DNA from: Aldersonia sp036524855
GTDB lineage: Bacteria > Actinomycetota > Actinomycetes > Mycobacteriales > Mycobacteriaceae
Assembly: GCA_036524855.1 (NCBI GenBank)
Contig: DATDBL010000133.1
Coordinates: forward strand, 4,554 to 68,553
Direction: 5' to 3'
Length of the DNA stretch: 64,000 nt
Within the stretch, counting starts at the first letter, position 1, and each line of letters begins with the position of its first letter. Below are positions 57,818-64,000 of this stretch, one piece after another. Under the pieces are notes generated by a model. That model searched no databases, was not told the origin of the DNA, and saw only the letters and a list, made by a program, of their open reading frames with translations. The position numbers and the translations under genes are program-made.

Positions 57818-58944
57818 CAGTACCCCCCGGTGATCCGGGCGTACACGCGTTGCAGCACGTCGATCAGGCTGCCGATGAACGCGTCGACGTCGTATCCGTC
57901 GGGCCAGCGGGTGCCGGTCTGATCCGACAGCGGCCAGCGACTGCCCGAAGGGTCGGAGAGCGCGCCGATGCTCAGGAAGGAGATGGTGGCCCCGACGGCA
58001 AGCGTCTCGCCCTGGAACGACGCGTTCACCCGCGGCGCGATCTGGTGCAGCGCGTCCAGGGCCTGGCCGAGGTTGTCGCCCATCTGCGAAGTGCTCGTCA
58101 TCAGCACGTCGGTGTTGTGCACCAGTTCGGTGAGATCGGTGCCGGTCGTCTTCGCGAAATCCCCGAGGGCGGCGCTGGTCACGGAGATCTGCGCCATCAG
58201 GTCGCCGATGGTGGTGGTGTTCTCGGCGATGGTGCCGATCATCGGCGGCAGCGCATCCGCGACCGCACCCAGTTCGGCGCTGTTCTGATTCACGATGGCC
58301 AGCGTGGCGTCGAAACCCTGCAGGGTGGCGTCGATCTCGACGGTGCGCTGGTTCAGGCTGCCGATCACGTTGGTCATCTCTACGAGCAGGTGCTCGAGTT
58401 CGGGGCCGTGCCCGCTGACGATCGAGTCGAGTTCGTTCGCGATTGTCGCGAGTTCGTTGAGGCCACCACCGTTGAGCAGCATCGACAACGACGCGAGCAA
58501 CTCCTCGACGGTCGCGCCGGCCGAGGTCTGTGGGAGTGCGATGGTGCCGCCGTCGGCGATCCTGGGCTGCCCGGCGTGGTCGGGCGGGATCGTCAACGCG
58601 ACGAACACGTCACCGAGTGGCGTGGCCTGGCGCAGTTCCGCGGTCGCGTTGGTGGGCAGCGCGATGTCGCTGCGGATCTGCATCTCGACGTCGGCGGTGA
58701 AGTTGCTGGTATTGATGTCGGTGACCTGCCCGATATCGGAGCCGCCGATCTTGACCTTCGCCTGCGCCGGCAGGTTCAGGGCGTCCTCGAAGATCGCGTG
58801 TACCCGGTAGGTGTCGCCCTGCACCCCCGGTTTGGGCAGCGGTAGGTTCTCCACCGTCACGCCGCAGGCGGCGGTGACGGACACGGCCGAGGCGGCGATC
58901 GCGGCGCCCACGCCCCGCCGCCACAACCGCCCGCGGGCCGTCAT
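57817..58944 (-). CDS. mceE: MceE lipoprotein
   Basis: A 375-aa Mce subunit with a lipoprotein signal (IAASAVSVTAACGVTVENLP; lipobox TAAC, near residue 27). The MCE domain covers AKVKIGGSDIGQVTDINTSN (residues 60-130). The C-terminal part is helical. In the operon it follows mceD with an ATGA overlap (58941-58944). Lipoprotein E is the usual anchor of the complex. Confidence 0.9.
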   Translation of the reverse strand: MTARGRLWRRGVGAAIAASAVSVTAACGVTVENLPLPKPGVQGDTYRVHAIFEDALNLPAQAKVKIGGSDIGQVTDINTSNFTADVEMQIRSDIALPTNATAELRQATPLGDVFVALTIPPDHAGQPRIADGGTIALPQTSAGATVEELLASLSMLLNGGGLNELATIANELDSIVSGHGPELEHLLVEMTNVIGSLNQRTVEIDATLQGFDATLAIVNQNSAELGAVADALPPMIGTIAENTTTIGDLMAQISVTSAALGDFAKTTGTDLTELVHNTDVLMTSTSQMGDNLGQALDALHQIAPRVNASFQGETLAVGATISFLSIGALSDPSGSRWPLSDQTGTRWPDGYDVDAFIGSLIDVLQRVYARITGGY

Positions 58945-60014
58945 TCGGTCATCCCCAGCAGCGCGGCGGTCAACCCTAGGTCGGGGCCGAAGTCCTTGAG
59001 CTTGCCGGTGCGACACCCGTCGGAGCGCATCTGGATGCGTTCACAGAACAGCGCGAGCGTCTCGTTGTCGAACAGCGCCCGGTCGGTCAACAGATGCAGT
59101 CGCAACGCCTGATGCTCGCGGCTGACGGCGTTGTCGAGGTTCTGGAACAGCAGCGGCGCGACGTCGACTACCTCGGTGAGTTGGTGTGCGTTGCGGCGCA
59201 ACTGGTCGGTGGTGCCGGTGAGGCGAGTGAGCGCGCCGCCGAGTTGCTCCTGGTTCTCCGCGAGCACGATGCTGGTGTTGGTCAGGAAGTCGTCGAGTTG
59301 GTCGAGTGTGGCCTGCAAGCCGGGCGCCTGCTGCGCCAGCAGCTGGGAGGTCTGCGTCAGCCGGTTGCTGAAATCGCGAACCGTCTGGTCGTTCTCGGCG
59401 ATCATCTGGGTGAGGTCGTTGAGTTTCACGATCGTCATCGAGATCGCGTCCTGATTGTTCAGCCCGGTCTGCAGCGCGCTCGACAGTGCGACGAGGGTCT
59501 CGTGGATCTCGGCGCCCTGACCGTTGAGCGAGCGGTACAGGATGTCCCCGGACAGCGGCCCGGGTTCGCCGGTGGCGGGATCGGGCGAGAGCGCCGCCGC
59601 GAACTCGTCGATCGTTTTGATCATCGTGTCGAGTTCGACCGGGGTGCGCGTTCGCCCGAGGGGGATGTGGTCGCCGTCGGCGAGCGCCGGGCCGTCGCCC
59701 GAATAGACCGGGGTGAGTTCGACGTGCCGGTCGGTGACGACGGACGGCGACACGCCCGCCGCGATCGCGTCGGCGGGCACCTTGGTGTCCGCGTCCAGCG
59801 ACATCACCACCTCGACGTAGGTGCCGCGCGGGGTGATCTTGTCGACGGTGCCGATCGGGATGCCGAGCACCGACACCTCGTTGCCCTCGTAGACACCGGC
59901 GACGTTCTCGAAATCGGCGGTCACCCGTATCGTTGCGCCACCGCCGGGTACCGCCGCGCACGACGCGGTGAGCAGGGCGAGCGCGCCCGCGGCCAGGATC
60001 GGTCGGAGTCTCAC
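58941..60014 (-). CDS. mceD: MceD subunit with lipoprotein signal
   Basis: A 357-aa Mce subunit. Its N-terminus RLRPILAAGALALLTASC is a lipoprotein signal with an LTASC lipobox (Cys near residue 19). The MCE domain starts VYEGNEVSVLGIPIGTVDKI. In standard mce operons only mceE is a lipoprotein; here two neighbours carry the signal. The GTG start at 60014 overlaps the mceC stop; a GTG at 60023 is an alternative. Confidence 0.85.
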   Translation of the reverse strand: MRLRPILAAGALALLTASCAAVPGGGATIRVTADFENVAGVYEGNEVSVLGIPIGTVDKITPRGTYVEVVMSLDADTKVPADAIAAGVSPSVVTDRHVELTPVYSGDGPALADGDHIPLGRTRTPVELDTMIKTIDEFAAALSPDPATGEPGPLSGDILYRSLNGQGAEIHETLVALSSALQTGLNNQDAISMTIVKLNDLTQMIAENDQTVRDFSNRLTQTSQLLAQQAPGLQATLDQLDDFLTNTSIVLAENQEQLGGALTRLTGTTDQLRRNAHQLTEVVDVAPLLFQNLDNAVSREHQALRLHLLTDRALFDNETLALFCERIQMRSDGCRTGKLKDFGPDLGLTAALLGMTE

Positions 60015-61003
60015 GGCACGCACCCCTCCACGACGCGCGCGAGGCACAACCAGTTGTCCGGGAACAGCCACGGCATCGCGATGTTGCCGTACGGGCCGTC
60101 AGCGAAGGCGTTATTGAACTGGCGCGCGGTGACCGGCATGATCTCGAGCAGGTGGTCGAGGTTCTCCCTGTTCTTCTCCAACCCCTCCGACATCGTGTTC
60201 AAGGTCTGGATGGTCGGGCCGAACTGGTCCTGGTTCTGGGCGCCGATCTCCTCGAGTTGCCGCGAGAGCGTCGCGACGTCGTCGAGCAGTTGGGTCACGA
60301 GGACCTGACGTTCCACGACGCGGTTCGTGATCGCCTCGCCCTGGGCGATGATCGACAGGATGCTGTTGCGGTTGTCGTCCAGGACGGTGGTGACCTGGTC
60401 GAGGTTCTCGAGCAGCGCGTCCACCTCCGCGCGGCGGGTGTCGATCACCTTCGCGAGCGCGCCGACGCTGTTGAGGGCCTGGGCCGTCAGCGCGGGACTG
60501 TCCCCGAGTTGACGGTCCAGCAGGGCGAGCGATTCGGCGATCTTGTCGGCGTCGATGGCCTCGAACTTCGGGGTGCCCACCTGCACGATGTCGGCGAGGT
60601 CGTAGGGAACGTTGGTGTTGGCGACCGGGATCCGGTCGCCGGGCAGGCCGGTGCCGTCGCCGGGATCGAGTTCGACGTAGTGCGCGCCGAGCAGCGTCGA
60701 CATCTTGATCGTCGCCTGCGCGTCCGGCCCGAGGGTCACGCTCTTCTCCACGTCGACGACGGCCAGCACGTGCCCGCCCTCGAGTTCGACGGACTTCACC
60801 TGCCCGACGTCGATGCCGGCGACCTTCACCTTGTCCCCGTTGCGGATGCCGGCGGCCTGGACGAACTCGACGTCGATCGACCGCTGCCCGACCCCCATCG
60901 ACTCGAACGCGCTGGTGCCCAGCAGCAGTCCGACGATCACGACCGCACCGAGGACGCCGATCCAGAGGTTTTTGGCCCGCAGGTTCGGACGGGAGCGAGC
61001 CAT
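60011..61003 (-). CDS. mceC: MceC subunit
   Basis: A 330-aa Mce protein: one membrane helix (LWIGVLGAVVIVGLLLGTSA), the MCE domain (IRNGDKVKVAGIDVGQVKSV) and a helical region with repeated Asn/Gln (EEIGAQNQDQFGPTIQTLNT). It lacks the proline-rich tail found in some MceC proteins. The ATG at 61003 (MARSRPNLRAKN) shares a base with the mceB stop. Confidence 0.9.
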   Translation of the reverse strand: MARSRPNLRAKNLWIGVLGAVVIVGLLLGTSAFESMGVGQRSIDVEFVQAAGIRNGDKVKVAGIDVGQVKSVELEGGHVLAVVDVEKSVTLGPDAQATIKMSTLLGAHYVELDPGDGTGLPGDRIPVANTNVPYDLADIVQVGTPKFEAIDADKIAESLALLDRQLGDSPALTAQALNSVGALAKVIDTRRAEVDALLENLDQVTTVLDDNRNSILSIIAQGEAITNRVVERQVLVTQLLDDVATLSRQLEEIGAQNQDQFGPTIQTLNTMSEGLEKNRENLDHLLEIMPVTARQFNNAFADGPYGNIAMPWLFPDNWLCLARVVEGCVP

Positions 61004-62028
61004 CAGCGACACACCTCCGAATGCGATTTGCTGCCGATCCGGGTGAGGAGCCCGCGGGGGAACAGCACACCCCACAGCGACACGTCGAGGCTGCAGACGT
61101 AGGTGTTGGTCCAGGTGCCGTAGGAGGTGGAGCGCGCCAACGCGGTCAGCACCGGCGGCAGGTCGATCGCGGCCTGATCCAGCGCGGCGCCGTTGCCGAC
61201 GAGTAGGTTCAGCGCGGACGTCGTGGAGTTCTGCGCGGCCTGCAGTTCCGGCTGGACCCCGGCGACCATGCCGACCAGCGCGCCGGAGGCGTCGGCGATC
61301 TGCTCGGTGGACGCGACCAGCGACTGACCCTGCGCGTAAAGGCCGCTCATCAGGGCACGGGTCTGCGCGATCAGGGTGTCGAGTTCGTTGCTGCGATTGG
61401 CCAATCCGGCGAGCACGCCGTTCAGGTTCATGATGATGTCGCCGAGGATGACGTCACGCTGTTCGAACGTCGATGCCAAGCCGGCCGCCTGAGTGATCAA
61501 CGCGCTCAACGACACCTGGTCGCCCTGCAGCACCTGCACGAGGGTGTTGGACAGGTCGTTGACCTGCTCGGGCGACAGCACCGCGAACAACGGCTCGAAC
61601 CCGTTGAGCAGCGCGGAGATGTCGAACGACGGCTCGGTGCGCTCGAGCGGGATCTCGGCACCGTCCTCTAGTGGTGTCGGATCGCCCTGGTCGCCGGGGG
61701 CGAGGGCGACGTAGCGCTGCCCGATCAGGTTCTGGTACCGCACCAGCGCCTTGGTGTTGCCGTACAGGGTCTGGTCACCTTCGACGATGAAATCGATTCG
61801 GGCATCGTTGTTCTCGTCGAGGTCGATCGCCTCGACGCGCCCGACCCGAACCCCGGAGATGCGCACGTCGTCGCCCGCCTTCAGACCCAGCACATCGGTG
61901 AACGTGGCCGAGTAGGACTTGGTGTCGCCGTCCACCGGCCGCTGCAGCGTCGACCAGATGACCCACGTGACGAGCAGTGACGCGACGACGAAGATGCTGA
62001 ACCCGATCAGCGGCCTGCGGTAGTTCAC
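61003..62028 (-). CDS. mceB: MceB subunit
   Basis: A 341-aa Mce protein. The membrane helix is GFSIFVVASLLVTWVIWSTL; the MCE domain contains LGLKAGDDVRISGVRVGRVE (residues 45-115). A coiled region and a short disulfide-prone C-terminus (YVCSLDVSLWGVLFPRG) follow. The ATG at 62028 overlaps the mceA stop by four bases. Confidence 0.92.
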   Translation of the reverse strand: MNYRRPLIGFSIFVVASLLVTWVIWSTLQRPVDGDTKSYSATFTDVLGLKAGDDVRISGVRVGRVEAIDLDENNDARIDFIVEGDQTLYGNTKALVRYQNLIGQRYVALAPGDQGDPTPLEDGAEIPLERTEPSFDISALLNGFEPLFAVLSPEQVNDLSNTLVQVLQGDQVSLSALITQAAGLASTFEQRDVILGDIIMNLNGVLAGLANRSNELDTLIAQTRALMSGLYAQGQSLVASTEQIADASGALVGMVAGVQPELQAAQNSTTSALNLLVGNGAALDQAAIDLPPVLTALARSTSYGTWTNTYVCSLDVSLWGVLFPRGLLTRIGSKSHSEVCR

Positions 62029-63419
62029 GAGGGCTCACCACCCTGGACCGTTACCGTGCCGCCCTGCACCGCCGCCCCGAGCAACATGAGTTGGGTGGCG
62101 TTCGGTGTACGGCCGAGCAGCGCCGAAATCGCCGCCGGGCCGCGCAGGGCCGCCGCGGGTTGGGCCGGCGCGGGCACTGGGGGCAGGGTGATCTGGGGCA
62201 GTTGCGGAAGCGGGGGCAGTTCCGGCAGCGGCAGGCCGGGAAGCTGCGGGATGAGCCGGCTCGGATCGGCGTCGGCAGTGACGGCAGCAGGGGCCGGCCC
62301 TGCGGAATCGAGTCGGCGTGGCACCAGCTCGGGTGGCAGGAATCCGGGATTGCCCTGCGTCGGCGCGGTGTAGCAACTCGGCCCGGCCAGATCGCCGTAG
62401 CGCGGGCAGTCGGCGCGGGTGTAGACCTTGAACGGGGTGAAGGAGATGTCGGCGGACCACACCATCTGCTGCGACGGACCCCAGTGGAAGACGGTGTACA
62501 GCCGGCGCAGCGACTGATTCAGGTTCGCGATGGTCTCCGGGATCGCCGCCGGCTCGGTGACGAGGGCGCCGAACACGTCGTCCATGCCGGACACCGCGAC
62601 CTTGGCCGAATCGGGGTTGCGGGCGAACAGCGTGTTGACGGTGTCGACGGTGCCGCCCGCACTGGCGAGCAGCGTGACCAGTTCGGCGCGCTTCTCGGTG
62701 ATGGTGTTCGCGGTGACGATCGACTCGTTCAGCACGCCGATCAGCTCGGGCGCGGACGCGTTGATCCCGTTGGCGGCGGCGGCGAAGTTCTGCAGGTCCG
62801 CGCCGAGGTCGGGGAACGCCGCGTCGACGGCGGTCACCCAGCGGTCGAGGCGGACGATCGTCGAGCCCGGCGCCCGGTCCTGACCGTCGAGCGCGGCGGA
62901 CAGCGAGCCGAGGACGGTGCCCAGCTGTACGGGGTCGATCCGGTCGGCGATGCTGCGCAGCGAGGTGAGGGTCGTCTGCAGCGCGATCGTGCCCTTGCTG
63001 GTGTCCTCGGCGATCTCGTCGCCGGCCTGCAGCGGCGCGCTCGGGCCGTTGTCGACGAGTTCGATCGAGGTGATCGCGAAAAGGTTGCTCGGCACCACCC
63101 GTGCGGTCACGGTGTCGGGGACCCCGCGGATGTGGTCGGGATCCATCTCGATGTTCACCCGCTGCTGTACGCCCTGCGCGGCGACGTCGACGCTGTCGAC
63201 CGTGCCGACCAGCACGCCGCGGAACTTGACGTCGGCGTTGGCGGGTAGGCCGTCGCCGGTGGTGGCGAGCACCGCCGTCACCTTCGCGTTGCTGTCGAAC
63301 TTGCCGGTGTAGCGCATCATCAGCAGCGCCAGCAGCACGATCAGGACCGCGACCATGGCGAGACCCGCCACGATGAGTTGGCGAATGGTCGGGCCGCGGC
63401 CGCTGGGATCGAGAATCAT
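62025..63419 (-). CDS. mceA: MceA subunit
   Basis: A 464-aa Mce protein. Membrane helix LIVAGLAMVAVLIVLLALLM; MCE domain LPANADVKFRGVLVGTVDSV (residues 45-125). The C-terminus is proline-rich (PLPELPPLPQLPQITLPPVP), as in cell-wall-spanning MceA proteins. The ATG at 63419 was preferred because MILDPSGRGPTIRQLI precedes the helix; a GTG at 63458 would overlap yrbE by 32 bases. Confidence 0.92.
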   Translation of the reverse strand: MILDPSGRGPTIRQLIVAGLAMVAVLIVLLALLMMRYTGKFDSNAKVTAVLATTGDGLPANADVKFRGVLVGTVDSVDVAAQGVQQRVNIEMDPDHIRGVPDTVTARVVPSNLFAITSIELVDNGPSAPLQAGDEIAEDTSKGTIALQTTLTSLRSIADRIDPVQLGTVLGSLSAALDGQDRAPGSTIVRLDRWVTAVDAAFPDLGADLQNFAAAANGINASAPELIGVLNESIVTANTITEKRAELVTLLASAGGTVDTVNTLFARNPDSAKVAVSGMDDVFGALVTEPAAIPETIANLNQSLRRLYTVFHWGPSQQMVWSADISFTPFKVYTRADCPRYGDLAGPSCYTAPTQGNPGFLPPELVPRRLDSAGPAPAAVTADADPSRLIPQLPGLPLPELPPLPQLPQITLPPVPAPAQPAAALRGPAAISALLGRTPNATQLMLLGAAVQGGTVTVQGGEPS

Positions 63420-63426
63420 CGTGCGC

Positions 63427-64000
63427 TCACCCCGCAAGCCGAACGCCGGGGTTGACACCCCAGATGGCCAGCGTCATGAACAGGTTGGCGAAGACGACGA
63501 CGATGATGCAGACCTTGATCGCGCGGCCGGCCGCGACACCCACACCCTCGGGCCCACCGGAGGCGAAGAAGCCGTAATAGCACTGGATGAACGTAGTCAG
63601 CGCCACGAAGATGATCGCCTTCAGCAGTGAATAGAAGACGTCGCCGCTGATCAGGAACTGATGGAAGTAGTGCGTGTAGGTGCCGCCCGACGAGCCGCCG
63701 AGCAGCGCCACGGTGAACCTGGCCGAGATGTAGGCCATCGCGAGGCCCAGGCAGTACAGCGGGACGATCGCGACCATCGCCGCGATGATCCGGGTGCTCA
63801 CCAGGTAGGGCAGCGGCCGGATCGCGATCGATTCGAGCGCGTCGATCTCCTCGGAGATACGCATCGTGCCGAGTTGGGCGGTGAAGCGGCAGCCGGCCTG
63901 GGCGGCGAAGGCGATCGTCGCGAACAGTGGTCCGAGTTCGCGGGTGGTGGCGAAGGCCGAGATCGCGCCGGTGAGCGGGCCGAGGCCGAGCAGCTCGAGC
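63427..64000 (-). CDS. yrbEB: YrbE-type (MlaE) ABC permease, 5' end outside window
   Basis: The last 190 codons of a Mce-linked permease. Motifs: LGPLTGAISAFATTRELGPL, AQAGCRFTAQLGTMRISEEI, DALESIAIRPLPYLVSTRII and VALTTFIQCYYGFFASGGPE. RMSEEIDALE is the MlaE-family signature. It occupies the place of yrbEB, directly before mceA. The gene start and yrbEA must lie beyond base 64000. Confidence 0.93.
   Translation of the reverse strand, partial: LELLGLGPLTGAISAFATTRELGPLFATIAFAAQAGCRFTAQLGTMRISEEIDALESIAIRPLPYLVSTRIIAAMVAIVPLYCLGLAMAYISARFTVALLGGSSGGTYTHYFHQFLISGDVFYSLLKAIIFVALTTFIQCYYGFFASGGPEGVGVAAGRAIKVCIIVVVFANLFMTLAIWGVNPGVRLAG

Noticed and set aside
1..64000. CRISPR arrays, insertion sequences, phage genes
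   Set aside because: No regularly spaced direct repeats, transposase motifs or phage structural genes were seen on either strand.

Overview
The window is high-GC actinobacterial DNA, most likely from a mycolic-acid bacterium (Mycobacteriales, Nocardia/Rhodococcus/Gordonia-like). The evidence is a complete mceA-F operon with a YrbE permease and a Mce-associated protein, several F420-type oxidoreductases, many regulators with GTG/TTG starts, and an actinobacterial propane/acetone monooxygenase cluster. No rRNA, tRNA, CRISPR array or complete insertion sequence was recognised.

Region 1 (about 0-32 kb) is an accessory stretch of mostly single genes. It holds a PadR regulator with membrane partners, a PIG-L deacetylase, DUF2252, an F420/PPOX protein, an L,D-transpeptidase, alpha/beta hydrolases (one fused to a LuxR DNA-binding domain), a cupin dioxygenase, an ECF41-type sigma factor with its NmrA-like reductase, a TetR regulator divergent from a deazaflavin-dependent reductase, and a large AAA-LuxR regulator. 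It is also full of broken genes: frameshifted lipoprotein, MarR, S9 peptidase (twice), LysR, antitoxin, VOC and toxin genes, plus remnants of a RES toxin, a flavin monooxygenase and an amidohydrolase. The breaks are mostly single-base, so they are either real decay or assembly indels, but none was found in the operons to the right.

Region 2 (32.3-42.8 kb) is a propane 2-monooxygenase-type (prmABCD/mimABCD) operon. It contains a large hydroxylase subunit, reductase, small hydroxylase subunit, coupling protein, an unknown 102-aa protein and a dedicated GroEL-like chaperonin. A Fis-type regulator (MimR-like) follows, then a small protein, L-2-hydroxyglutarate oxidase and an SCP2-like protein. 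A TGAGACG-centred motif recurs before the hydroxylase, before the regulator and after it.

Region 3 (43.5-53.6 kb) is the most unusual part: a tightly coupled ten-gene operon that starts with an acyl carrier protein, a DarB-like ketosynthase III and a DarA-like protein, the set that makes dialkylresorcinols in Proteobacteria and Bacteroidetes. These are followed by a TfdB/MhpA-like aromatic hydroxylase, an SCP2-like protein, a FabF-like ketosynthase, a DUF3237 protein, a two-gene ABC exporter, a DUF1702 protein and a UbiB-type kinase. I infer a pathway for a lipidic, hydroxylated resorcinol or quinone-like compound with its own exporter. An LprG-like lipoprotein gene is divergent from it.

Region 4 (53.6-64 kb) holds a Mce-associated protein, a small tyrosine-phosphatase-like protein, a secreted protein, a tartrate/isocitrate dehydrogenase-family enzyme, and the minus-strand operon yrbEB-mceA-B-C-D-E-F. 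That operon encodes a lipid importer and runs off the right edge.
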